From Gibbula magus (Eukaryota > Mollusca > Gastropoda > Trochida > Trochidae), in NCBI GenBank assembly GCA_936450465.1, contig OW388300.1, positions 49,961,378 to 50,025,377 of the forward strand: DNA of 64,000 nucleotides, given 5' to 3'. Below are positions 33,419-43,345 of this stretch, piece after piece (positions within the stretch are counted from its first letter, which is position 1; each line of letters starts with the position of its first letter). The notes beneath the pieces were generated by a model that was given only the letters and a program-made list of their open reading frames with translations, ran no database searches and had not been told where the DNA came from. Both the position numbers and the translations under genes were made by a program.

Positions 33419-35925
33419 ATCCCCGACACGAAGTGGAAGGGGGATATAGGTTTGAGCTCCGTCCGTCCGTTCGTCCGAGGTAAAGGGGACAGATTTCCTA
33501 AAAAAACGTTTCAGATAGGATTACTAAATTTGGTGTGTGGCTTGAAGGCTTGAATACCTTGATGGTGTTAAAAATAGAGCCATGGGCTCTGTAGCTCATC
33601 AGAATTTTAATGATTTTTTATCTAAGGTTGAATATCTAAGTTATCTCAAGTAATACATTGTTAACAAGCAAAATAATATTGGTTTAAGATCATGACCCCT
33701 GTGACCCACATTTGGAGTCACAGGGTCACCAATCCTACAATTAAGAATCACCTTTGACCAAAGAATCTCTACACAACATTTCACCTTTCTAGAGCTTTAC
33801 ATATATAAACTGGAGAAGAAGATGAAAATAGGGTTTTTGGGTCATGACCCGTGACCAAGATTGGGGTCACAGGGTTACAAAATCTACAATTTAGAATCCC
33901 CATTGGCCAAGGAGTCTGCACACAACTTTTCAGCTCTCAAGACCTTTTGGAACTGTAGAAGAAGATGAAAATAGGTTTTTAAGGATGTGACCCCTGTGAC
34001 ACCATTTGGGGTCATGGGGTCACGAAATCTACAATTTAGAATCCCCATTACCCAAGGAGTCTGCACACAACTTTTCAGCTCTCTAGAACTTTTGGAACTG
34101 GAGAAGAAGATGGAAATAGGTTTTTAAGGATGTGACCCCTGTGACACCATTTGGGGTCACGGGGTCAAGAAATCTACAATTTAGAATCCCCATTACCCAA
34201 GGAGTCTGCACACAACTAGTCAGCTCTCTAGAACTTTTGGAACTGGAGAAGAAGATGAAAATAGGTTTTTAAGGATGTGACCCCTTTGACCCGATTTGGG
34301 GTCATGGGTCACGAGATCTACAATTTAGAATCCCCATGGGCCAAGGAGTCTGCACACAACTTTTCAGCTCTCTAGACCTTTTGGAACTGGAGAAGAAGAT
34401 GAAAATAGGCTTTTAAGGATGTGACCCCTGTGACCCCATTTGGGGTCATGGGGTCACGAAATCTACAATTTAGAATCCCCATTACCCAAGGAGAATGCAC
34501 ACAACTAGTCAGCTCTCTAGAACTTTTGGAACTGGAGAAGAAGATGAAAATAGGTTTTTAAGGATGTGACCCCTGTGACACCATTTGGGGTCACGGGGTC
34601 AAGAAATCTACAATTTAGAATCCCCATTACCCAAGGAGTCTGCACACAACTAGTCAGCTCTCTAGAACTTTTGGAACTTGAGAAGAAGATGAAAATAGGT
34701 TTTTAAGGATGTGACCCCTTTGACCCCATTTGGGGTCATGGGGTCACGAGATCTACAATTTAGAATCCCCATGGGCCAAGGAGTCTGCACACAACTTTTC
34801 AGCTCTCTAGACCTTTTGGAACTTGAGAAGAAGATGAAAATAGGTTTTTAAGGATGTGACCCCTGTGACCCCATTTGGGGTCATGGGGTCACGAAATCTA
34901 CAATTTAGAATCCCCATTGGCCAAGCAGTCTGCACACAACTTTTCAGCTCTCTAGACCTTTTGGAACTGAAGAAGAAGATGAAAATAGGTTTTTAAGGAT
35001 GTGACCCCTGTGACCCCATTTGGGGTCATGGGGTCACGAAATCTACAATTTAGAATCCCCATTGGCCAAGCAGTCTGCACACAACTTTTCAGCTCTCTAG
35101 ACCTTTTGGAACTGAAGAAGAAGATGAAAATAGGTTTTTAAGGATGTGACCCCTGTGACCCCATTTGGGGTCATGGGGTCACGAAATCTACAATTTAGAA
35201 TCCCCTTTGGCAAAGGAGTCTGCACATAAAATTTCAGCTCTGTGGAGTCATTGGTTCTGGAGAAGAAGTCGAAAAAGCGAAAAGTTTACGGATGGACGGA
35301 CGGACGGACGTATGGACGGACGCCGGACACCATGCCATGATGAGCTAAAAATGAGAAGCATGCAGTTCTTTCATCCAGAGTTATTGCCCTCGTTCCGTAT
35401 TTTTGGTATCTCCAAAAGGGACAGCTTTTCTCAGAGACTATTTAAGATGAGATAACCAAATTCGATGTGATGCTTGAGGGCATAAATAGCTTGATGGAGT
35501 TTAAAATGACAAACATGTAATTATTTTATCTGGAGTTATTTCTCTTGTTCCGTATTTTGGACTGTTCATGGTATATTCAATTGGGACAGCTTTTCTCAGA
35601 AACTAGTTGAGAAGGGATGACCAAACTTATTGTGTGACTTGAGGGTATCGTAATCTTGATGGAGTTGAAAATAAGAATCGTGTGATTATTTTCACCTGAG
35701 TTATTGCCCTTGTTCCGTTTGTTCGACTCTGTTACAGGTACATTCAAACGGGATAGCTTTTCTTAGAAACTGTTTTAGATCAATAAGTTGTGTGTGATGA
35801 GGGTATCGATACCTTGATGAAATGAAAAATAGTAGTGCACACTTATTTCTTCTCAAATTATTGCCCTTGTTCCAATTTCTTGGGTCTGGCGGGGGATGTT
35901 GATGACTACGTCTTCTTAGTTTAAC
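33419..35925 (+). mobile_element. Family Q element interrupted by a family P element
   Basis: Starts ATCCCCGACACGAAGTGGAA with GTCCGTCCGTTCGTCCG and ends GGCGGGGGATGTTGATGACT, both matching the copy in LINE 2 (19888-20716). Its own sequence occupies 33419-33569 and 35353-35925; between them sits the family P insertion. The uninterrupted copy shows the empty site (GTTCGAAAATGAGAAGC near 20345), which proves that the inner element came later. Confidence 0.85.
33576..35346 (+). mobile_element. Family P element with ten 145-bp tandem units, nested
   Basis: Flanked by AAAAAT at 33570-33575 and 35347-35352. It has the AGAGCCATGGGCTCT left hairpin, GTAGCTCATCAG, and right end GATGAGCT after a run of GGACG repeats. 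The word CTACAAT starts at 33884, 34029, 34174, 34318, 34463, 34608, 34753, 34898, 35043 and 35188: ten units, period 145 (once 144). Units alternate slightly between GACACCATTTGGGG and GACCCCATTTGGGG forms, which suggests amplification of pairs or triplets. Non-coding. Confidence 0.9.
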
Positions 35926-36390
35926 TGTTAACACTTTGAATCATAACACGATTGGTATACACAATTATCATTGAGTGTATGACCTTGTAGTTCCAAGGTC
36001 TAGGTCACGAGATATGTGTCAAGACAATGTTAATGTTAACACGTTGATCAACCTTTTAAATCATCCGACTGGGAATTAGTTTTACAATCAATATGAAAAG
36101 TGTGGTGAACCCCCTGATAAATAAACTTAGGCAGTGACCTCAGTGATGATAGTAATGACTGCAGTGATGAGTAAACTTGTTTCTATACTGACTCCAATGA
36201 TAATCCAAATTGTGTGAAGTCATCCAAGTCATGATATCTGAATGGTTCTAGTTGTATTTGCAATGTCTTGCATTCAATGTTCAATTGTTTTTGGTGGTAT
36301 ATTAATAATAAAAAAATAACTCGCATTGTATTGTGGCTGTGGAGAAGACGGAAAAGGGGAAGGCGAGACCTTCAGTTTCGGGCGGAATTT
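35926..36390 (+). mobile_element. Partial copy of the family V element (3' part)
   Basis: AACACTTTGAATCATAACAC, a GACCTTG ... AAGGTCTAGGTCACGAGAT block and GGAGAAGACGGAAAAGGGGA, then TTTCGGGC align in order with 29690-30410 of the family V element. It starts directly after the right end of the family Q element. Confidence 0.65.
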
Positions 36391-36729
36391 ATTCCATACA
36401 AAGCTAGTGATCGGGAACGCCTTGGCAACATATTGGAGTTGGAAATCGCCGGGGTATCTGAGGAAATTGCTGTATGTGAACTCGCTCTGTTGGTCAATTT
36501 TCGGAAGCACGTGAAGAATGAGGACTTCATTTAAGGACTGATTTGAAGTACCCTTAGGGCCCACTTTACTAAGAGATCTTTGTTGATTTGATGAACTTTC
36601 AATGGTTGCTAAATGTCGATTGCGATTGCAAGCATTAAACATTTAACACCCATGAGTATAATAATGTATTTCATATGCTGAAAAACATTTGATGAACTTG
36701 TCGAAATATTGAAAAATCATTTTAATCCT
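36391..36729. other. Spacer, no gene
   Basis: Overlapping opposite-strand frames at 36268-36642 run out of the repeat and have no recognisable domain. Confidence 0.5.
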
Positions 36730-37870
36730 AAACTTTAATAACCATTTTAGGTGGAAATTAACACCAGATATAGAGAGCCAGGGAAATGTATTGGCACATG
36801 AAGCACAACTCAAAGGTTAATTGAGAACTGTAATTATTGGGCTTCTCTGTACACAGTGCAGATAGGCTTGTTTGTCATGTCGGATGAAAACATTCCAAGG
36901 TAATTTCTCTCTGGAATTGACTTGAAATTTAAAAATACTCTCCGGATACTTCCCGTAATGGAAGTTGCAAATAGGAGTATTCCTGATGTCCGTGGTGGTA
37001 GGTAATACCTTAATACAAGTGTCAACAAGTTACAAAAGAAGCCAAACTTCTGACAGGCAGTCTCAAGATAGTCAGAAATATTGTTGTCGTTGTGACGGAT
37101 ATTCCAACAGTGCAGATACTTGCTATTTTAAGAGTCAGAAATGACATAAATATGGACGCAAGGGACGCACTAGGAAAGTTTGTTGTAGTTTGAATTCTAC
37201 TCAGGGAAATTCAAATCCTACACTTACAGAAAAGAAACAGAAAACTCATAATATTGAACATGACCATTAAGTCTGAACCAGAGGACATGCTTGTTTATTC
37301 CATAGTTTAATGTTTCTATACTGCAGGCGCTGACATTGGAGGTTGACACTTGATCACAAGCTACTGTGGTCAATGAGAATATTGTGAAACTGCAAACATT
37401 CGTGAAAATAGTGCAAGGTTGAAGGTACATGTATATGTCATAAAGTATAAATTCTGTGAAGAGCAGTAGTGTCAGTGGGGTACGTAGAGAACACACTTGA
37501 GATATATTGAGATAGAGATAAACCTCGTACCATTGCATTTGCGTTGAAGTCCGAAGTAGAGGATGATCTGAATAGACTTTTGCCAGGAGGCATACTATAA
37601 CCTGTAACGTTAGCTGGATGGGCTTGTCCGATAGTACCTTTAATGAAACCTAACAATAGTGTGTGTTTGTGGATATTAAAAGCTTACTGTTAACAAATAC
37701 TCCAAAGTAGAAATTTATCGTATGAATTTGTGTTCCAAATTGATAGAACAGAGAACAGAAGTTTACAGTTTATAATATCTGCTCACGAGGGTTTTTCCAG
37801 GTTATTGAGATGTTCAACATGGGAGATCGTATTGGCTCAGATCATGTTCAGTCATAGTTGAATTATAAAT
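36730..37870 (+). pseudogene. Second Ty3/Gypsy remnant, plus strand (Gag knuckle to RT start)
   Basis: At 37080-37190 the plus strand encodes CCRCDGYSNSADTCYFKSQK, a stop in the place of a Cys, then HKYGRKGRTRKVC: a Gag-type double zinc knuckle. At 37535-37690 it reads ALKSEVEDDLNRLLPGGIL, stop, PVTLAGWACPIVPLMKP, which is the conserved entry to Ty3/Gypsy RT, then after a frameshift LTVNKYSKVEIY. A protease region is expected between these but is not clear. Stops and frameshifts throughout make it long dead. It is on the opposite strand to the 9-12 kb remnant and is a different copy. Confidence 0.75.
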
Positions 37871-38158
37871 GTTTACATTCAAACTGATTAGCTGATGATT
37901 GTTGTGAAAAAGAAAGAATTGTTTGGAATGATTTCATAAGTACATAGTTTTTTAAATATATGTTTTATCGAGATTGGCATTCCATCCTTTAAGATACCTC
38001 AAGACATGATAGTTACAGGATATTAAAAAGAATAATTTTTCTATCTTATATTCTAATGATTTAAGAAATAGATTCATCAAATTTCGACTTGGTTTATTAG
38101 ATTTAATGATAAATGAAGGCGAAGAAAACCAAGATATATGGATAGTCAACTAGTTTTG

Positions 38159-38299
38159 CAATGAATGCGACGTCTCGGTGTAGATACTAACACCGTTATC
38201 AAGCAAGTGATACAGACTATATAAATTCTCCTCCTACCATATTCATGTATCACTTGAAAACGGTGTTAGTATCTACACCGAAACGTCGCATTTATTGCA
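38159..38299. repeat. 140-bp foldback, arms of about 55 bp
   Basis: The left arm 38159-38214 (with CGGTGTAGATACTAACACCG) pairs with the right arm 38247-38299 (CGGTGTTAGTATCTACACCG). Spacer about 32 bp. Each arm also contains a shorter internal palindrome. The right outer flank CAATAAAGAAGTTG recurs at 28.2 kb and in part at 61.4 kb. Confidence 0.85.
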
Positions 38300-39381
38300 A
38301 TAAAGAAGTTGACTATCCATATTCTGAACTATTTTGTAGTCCAGTGAATGTAACATAACATTCCACCATTGGACCGTTACATCAAATTTTATCAATATTT
38401 ATATTCTTTTTACTAAAGACGTTAGTGATCAGTGACTATTTACAACTGTCTCCCATACAACTATTTGTGGTTCTTCTTCAATCTGAAGTTAGTACTCAGT
38501 CCATCGTTATCAAGCTGAGAATAATACTTTTAGGAAGAAGTCAAAGTTCTTGATGAATGTCAAATCCTTCGTTCTGTTACATCTGGCATCTTGCATCGAA
38601 CTGCAACAGCCCTGTCTAGTTGAGCAAGATGGATACTGACTGAACAGGGGCATCTTGAATTGATTCCAATTTCTGTTCCATCTTGTCCTGCATTTGTCAA
38701 CGCAAGTCTGGATCTGCTCACACCATTAGTCGACTGCAAACAACTAAGAGGGTGTTGACAGACTGAACAGACCAGAACTTTATTACGCTCAGGCCGAGAA
38801 CCTCGGCATATGAGGTATAAACTGACAGTATAATACATAATTATAGCGGATAAGTGATTAGTTATAGCCGGAAGATTTTACAATTTGCATTATAATTTTA
38901 CAAAATTTACTGAGTCTTTTTAATACAGATATTCTTTTACACATGAAAAGTTTTGTCAATTTAAGCATGTTTGGATTTTTTTTACAACAAATGTGGTATG
39001 TACAAACTTCTTTGTTCAGCAAAGTATGAACAAATAAAAATATAATGGAATTCCTCTGCAACATCATCAGTTAAACACAATTTACATTTTCTTTCACATA
39101 TTAGGTATCTTATTCCATCTTCCCTTTTCAATTGGCAAATGGTGGCATGATGTACGAAATAGAAGAAATGGGATTGCTTGGCATTGAGGGAGGGACGTTA
39201 AATAATGTTCAAGTTCAAATTGAGGTTTCAGAACAGAATAAACTACACCCTCTTTGGAATTTTCTACTTCCAGATTTGTTTAGCATTATCAGTTAGAAAA
39301 GAATGAGCAGTTGTTTTGAGTCAGGAAGATGAAATAGGATATTGGGATAGCCATACAAAACTTAAACCTATGTTGGAAAGG
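38300..39381. other. Spacer with one unassigned minus-strand frame
   Basis: A minus frame (38560-38838) contains VLVCSVCQHPLSC and later RCPC and C residues, with good residue variety, but no recognised domain and no splice sites that I trust. It could be a small exon remnant. The rest is AT-rich spacer. Confidence 0.35.
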
Positions 39382-39648
39382 ATATTATTAAAATACCTAT
39401 CTGTTGACTAGACCTACTATGCCTTACCTCCTATAGGTAATGCTATTTCAACCTTAACACAGACGAACTTGAAGAGTGGAGAAGGGGTGCGTAAAATCCC
39501 TTATCCAAGGGCCGGTAAGTCTAGGTGGTCTCGTGACGTCACTACCTGTTCAGATCACTCTCCTATCAGTTGCAGAGCAAGACAGACGTGTTTGTTTTGT
39601 TCTGAGACTGGGTATTTTTAGCGACTTTGTTGCTAACTTGCTATTGGA
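39382..39648 (+). mobile_element. Terminal region of a DIRS-like copy (copy A, first part)
   Basis: Matches, with about one difference per ten to fifteen bases, the reverse complement of the right end of the large element at 48112-48361, from TATTATTAAAATACC through GACTAGACCTACTATGCC to TTGCTAACTTGCTATT. The match breaks at 39648, where an insertion begins; it resumes at 41465. Confidence 0.8.
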
Positions 39649-41464
39649 AGTCTGTATCAGAGTCGGTCCATGCTACAAATGATTTCCTAGTTTTCTTCTT
39701 GATTAGACGACCGCGGGATGATTTCTTAGGGGTCCGCGTGTCAATGGGGGCTTCATCCTCTTCCGATTCCAGTGAAGAAATGCATATACACTACATTTTA
39801 CATCTCTAATTCACTTAAAACTAATAGCCCGGAGAATGTCATTTTACATGATGGATGTAAGGCAAAATCAGTGTTTTCCGGGCTATTACCGGAGTATATA
39901 TAGGGAGACGAATCCTATTTATCATACTGAAAACACACACCTCCCGGGAAAGGGATTTCCTTTGGGGACTATTATTAAGAAAAAGGGGCTTGGTTTGTTT
40001 TGGGGGAAAGATACTAAAAATGCTCAGTTTATTGATATGAGGAATCTGAGTAGCTCGTTACATTATATACTACATCCGGATTAAGAAGAAATGCATATAC
40101 AGTACATTTTACATCTCTACATCTCTAAATCACTTTAAACTAATAGGCCGGATAATGTCAATACATATATGTTATGTATAGAAGTCACCATCACTTCTTA
40201 GTAACTCCACAAGAAGTAATACGCCTGAAAACGTCATTTTACATGATGGATGTAAGGCGAATTACACTTATATAATATAATTCCCAGTAAATGACATAAT
40301 GTGATTAATGTACATTAACCACCAAGGAACTGTTATTTGATTAGGTAAGGTAGGTAATGTTATCATTAGCATGTTTTCGCCATAACCGCAATAGCGGAAG
40401 GAAAAGTATACTTACACGGAAGCAAACGGTCGGTGGGGTCCTATGATGTTATGGAAATAACAACACAAATTAAAATGAAGCAAACCTGGGCCTTTTATTG
40501 CATATGGTAGGCTCTGATGTTGTACATTTCAACACATTCCTCCATAATAACATTTTTTATATTCATTCTAACAATTGGCATGTAATTCACATGTGCACAT
40601 TACCATGTGCATGCCGCTAAATCACGGACTTTACAATATCCTTTCATTTTCATTTACTTCCCTCTCCAGCCGGCAATCACGTGATTTATGATTCATTTCT
40701 TATGATTTTTCGTAGGGGAAAGTATGGCTTCACGATCCTCCCAAATACATACAATGTGGATGGATATCCAAGACATCATAGGTCCAGCAATAGATTGGCC
40801 TCTATCCATCAGGCGGTTATTTTGGACACGGAATTTAGTGCACTTTGATAGGGTTAAGTTCTGCATCTTCTGCTTTGTCAACGGATTGAACCCTGTTGTG
40901 GCCCAAGAGTGGGCGGAGTTGATGCATCTATGTCGAGATGATAGTGCCATTCGCCATATCGATGCACTATTCCGTGGATTAGAGGAGAGCCGATACGGGT
41001 ATTTGTATTCGTATAACATTGTCATGAGGAGATGGCAGTATGCCAATGGCCTACCAAGGCTGTAGTTTCTTCCGTTACAGCTTACCTCATGGACAACACA
41101 CTAAAAAAACACACACAAAAAAAATCACTTATACACTTTCTCAACCGAGAAGCCAAGGTGTACTGAAGATTCCTGGTGGGATGAAAAGTGATAAAAGTTA
41201 TGAATAAAATTAATTACGATGGCATATAAATTAATCTTAACTATGACCTACCGTAGTATTGAACTTATTTTAATATTTATACCAAGTGACTATACATTTT
41301 AGGGACATGGACGCCTAATAAAATCATAAATCCTTTTCCATTACCAAAACCAATCCTACTTTTACATAAAACCGGCGGCATATAATATTCCCACATTTCA
41401 CGGTTCTATATTTTCACTAAAAACTAATAGCCCGGACTCCGGGCTATTACCAGATAAGGCCGCA
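39649..41464 (+). mobile_element. 1.8-kb hairpin-bounded insertion carrying a 113-codon ORF (element W)
   Basis: The insertion interrupts DIRS-like copy A. Inside it a left hairpin (AATAGCCCGG at 39823 with CCGGGCTATTA at 39878) and a right perfect hairpin (TAATAGCCCGGA, C, TCCGGGCTATTA at 41424-41449) share the same arms and the same flank AAACTAATAGCCCGGA. A block of about 90 bp (GAAATGCATATACA ... CATGATGGATGTAAGGC) occurs twice on the left side (39776-39863 and 40087-40258, diverged). The single long frame is at 40724-41065. The hairpin arms may be the true termini. Class unknown. Confidence 0.5.
40724..41065 (+). CDS. 113-aa protein of unknown family
   Basis: An uninterrupted frame from ATG (40724) to TAG. 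The product has no signal peptide or membrane segment, is rich in Trp, Arg and aromatic residues, and looks like a compact helical domain: RLFWTRNLVHFDRVKFCIFC, then FVNGLNPVVAQEWAELMHLC, a RDDSAIRHIDALFRGLEESR helix, and YGYLYSYNIVMRRWQYANGL. Residue usage is protein-like rather than random, and no stop occurs in spite of the repeat context. I do not recognise it. Its position between matching hairpins suggests it belongs to a mobile element. A shadow frame on the other strand was rejected. No function is assigned. Confidence 0.5.
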   Translation: MASRSSQIHTMWMDIQDIIGPAIDWPLSIRRLFWTRNLVHFDRVKFCIFCFVNGLNPVVAQEWAELMHLCRDDSAIRHIDALFRGLEESRYGYLYSYNIVMRRWQYANGLPRL

Positions 41465-41790
41465 GATTGTTTAACAATCTGTTTTAGTAGGTGTTGGGGT
41501 ACAAAGGGCATTGCTGACATGTGCTAGCTGTGGGCTGCCTGACGAGGTGGCTGCTTGCCTTGCACGTGCAGCTCGTGTCTTTTGTGTTTCTCTCACCTGT
41601 CTTCATTGACTGCTCGTTTCGCACGCCTTATAAGGCGTACCCTCCGCCAGTCCCTTTGTTCACTTAAGCCTACGCTTTTGTGAGCTTTTCTTCGACTGTT
41701 GGTTGTTGACTCGCTTGTCATTCGCGTTCGCCAGTCATACGCCTTCGGTTCGTATCAACTAGACTAACATATAGTCTCAGAAATATTTTT
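41465..41790 (+). mobile_element. DIRS-like copy A, continuation
   Basis: AACAATCTGTTTTAGTAGGT, TTGACATGTGCTAGCT-like and GCACGTGCAGCTCGTG words match the reverse complement of 47917-48045 in the large element. It passes into a stretch with GTTGACTCGCTTGTCATTCG and CGCCAGTCATACGCCTTCGG, the same degenerate GTCACTCGC-type array as at 48.4-48.96 kb, and ends near 41790. Confidence 0.7.
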
Positions 41791-41890
41791 TTGTCACGAA
41801 AACACCATTTTACAAACAATTTAAATATATATATAAAATGGAGCCCTAAAGATGCCTTAATTTCTGAGCTGAGTAATCTAGACTTGGTAT

Positions 41891-42203
41891 AATAGTACGT
41901 TTTTGATTAAACGTAATTATTTATACTTACCTGTTGACTAGACCTACTTTGCCTTACCTCCCAGGGGTAATGCTATTTCAACCTTAATACAGACGAACTT
42001 GAAGAATGGATGAGGGGTGCGTAAAATCCCTTATCCAAGGGCCGGTAAGTCTAGATGGTCTCGTGACGTCACTACCTGTTCATATCACTCTCCGAAAGTC
42101 CCAAAGGCAAGACAGACCAAGTGGGGAGGATGGGAGGGCCTAGAGCGTAGGTCTAGTCAACAGGTAAGTATAAATAATTACGTTTAATCAAAAACGTACT
42201 ATT
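41891..42203. mobile_element. 313-bp derivative with 57-bp perfect inverted repeats
   Basis: 41891-41947 and 42147-42203 are exact reverse complements (57 of 57). The inner part keeps the first about 170 bp of the DIRS-like terminus (CTCCCAGGGGTAATGC, CCAAGGGCCGGTAAGTCTAG) and then TGGGGAGGATGGGAGGGCC. It is therefore a miniature internal-deletion form of the neighbouring large element. It overlaps the left end of that element by a few bases (TATT). Each end carries CAACAG|GTAAGTAT facing outward, a good 5' splice-site match. Confidence 0.9.
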
Positions 42204-42418
42204 ATTTAAATACCTATCTGTTGACTAGACCTACTTTGCCTAGAATCCCACCGCAAGGAGGCGGGTCAGTAGATACATGGTAGTGACGAGACCAGCGACT
42301 AGCCCTGAGTGTAAGCTAACCTACGAGTCCTCCACCCTGTGGTGAGGACAAGGCACAGCCCGGGAGATACCATCTCTACCGCTAAGCGGATCGAAGAGAC
42401 AACCCTGCCACTCAACTT

Positions 42419-42466
42419 CCGATCAACACACCGCCCCCCCAACCCCAACAGGGAGGGGGGGGGGTT
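42419..42466. repeat. C-tract / G-tract pair near the element end
   Basis: ACACACCGCCCCCCCAACCC is followed by CAACAGGGAGGGGGGGGGGG, a local C-run/G-run inverted pair that could fold or slip. It lies just downstream (minus strand) of the recombinase stop. Confidence 0.6.
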
Positions 42467-42522
42467 AAAATGAAGTTAAAGAAAAAACCAACAGACACGA
42501 GAGCTAGTAATGTAAACCATGT

Positions 42523-43010
42523 TTATTTACAATAAGTCTCAAAAGCGTCCAAGAAGGATGACCCCTTTTTGGTCTGGTTGGGGGACCACCTTCGTCTGCG
42601 CGAAGACCTGTGGACCCAGCCTAGAGATGCCTTCAAGATCTGCTGTGGAGACATCTCGTAGGTAATGGTAGGCGAAAACCTCTGATGAACGCCAAAAACA
42701 CCCTGCCATGACATCCGAAAACGCGATGTTGCAGTGATAAGCCATTGTGGCAGAAACACACTGGCTAAGTCCCCCTCAGGTGGACGAAGCCTGGACCTGA
42801 GACTAGGAGTCCCGCGCTCTACCGACTGAGCTAGCCCGAGACCGCGATGTTACAGTGGTAAGCCATCGTGGCTGACACTGCACGGATCTCATGCGGGTTG
42901 GAACGCGAAGGAGGAGGCAGGTCAGCGGCCTTGTACGCATCAATGATCTCAGGTACACCCCCAACACTCGCTTATCTAGCCCTTGGGCTCTCCTAGGCGA
43001 GTGAGGCAAG
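42523..43010 (-). pseudogene. DIRS-type tyrosine recombinase, C-terminal catalytic part, interrupted
   Basis: Minus-strand reading gives VPEIIDAYKAADLPPPSRSN and PHEIRAVSATMAYHCNIA, then a tRNA-like insertion, then again VSATMAYHCNIAFSDVMAGC and FWRSSEVFAYHYLRDVSTAD. HEIR is the HxxR box, FW supplies the H/W position, and YHYLRD contains the nucleophile Tyr; the order and spacing match DIRS recombinases. The first catalytic Arg and the N-terminal domain are not found. Stops at the insertion and a frame change break it. The enzyme would join circular cDNA to a target by strand exchange. Confidence 0.8.
42785..42843 (-). ncRNA. tRNA 5'-half-like insertion in the recombinase
   Basis: The minus strand reads GTCTCGGGCTAGCTCAGTCG, GTAGAGCGCGGGACTCCTAG, TCTCAGG: a standard A-box and D-arm and an anticodon arm close to tRNA-Lys but with CCT in the anticodon place. 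The T-arm is only partly present. It is flanked by a diverged about 35-bp duplication of the recombinase sequence. It is a tRNA-derived fragment, not a working tRNA gene. Confidence 0.6.
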
Positions 43011-43261
43011 ACCAGCCTCAACAGCTGCCGGGTTTTGTAACAGTTCCAGACTTGTTGCAAAATCCAAAACATGGGACGATGAACCAGTTCTTAATTAACA
43101 AACTGAAAGAATGCAAAGATTCAGAGGGGTGCCGAACAGGAGACACAACCCCCTGAAGACTGCCACGTTCCGTTGCCACTGCGCTTCCAGGAAGAAGTAC
43201 CAGACCTACGAATGGCCGAAACATACTCCCGGAAGTCTGAAGACGAAAGAATGACACCCTC

Positions 43262-43345
43262 GTTACACAGGTCCTTGCACTTCATACAAGGCAAGACCTA
43301 ACAGACTTCCTACCTCCGCAAATGTACAAAATGCGGAGTACGTAG
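43262..43345 (-). pseudogene. Third copy of the Gag Cys-rich N-terminal module (degenerate)
   Basis: The minus strand reads, with a frameshift, CGGRKS followed by CMKCKDLCNEG, aligned with CGGRKSASKDPHLLCRKCKD and LCEEDYRCDEC of the intact Gag ORF. One of three such modules in this element. Confidence 0.6.

Noticed and set aside
33884..35188. CRISPR-like array
   Set aside because: Ten units without unique spacers, unit length 145 bp, in a eukaryotic setting with hairpin ends and target duplications; a transposon core explains it.
36268..36642. Overlapping frames on both strands (88 and 122 codons)
   Set aside because: They start in the family V repeat, oppose each other and have no recognisable domain.
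40693..41046. 117-codon minus frame
   Set aside because: Antisense to the 113-codon plus ORF. The plus frame has better residue composition and hydrophobic patterning; still, only expression data can fully exclude the minus frame.
42803..43072. 89-codon minus frame through the recombinase
   Set aside because: The frame that contains HEIR ... VSATMAYHC is the coding one; this frame is a shadow of it and runs into the tRNA-like insert.
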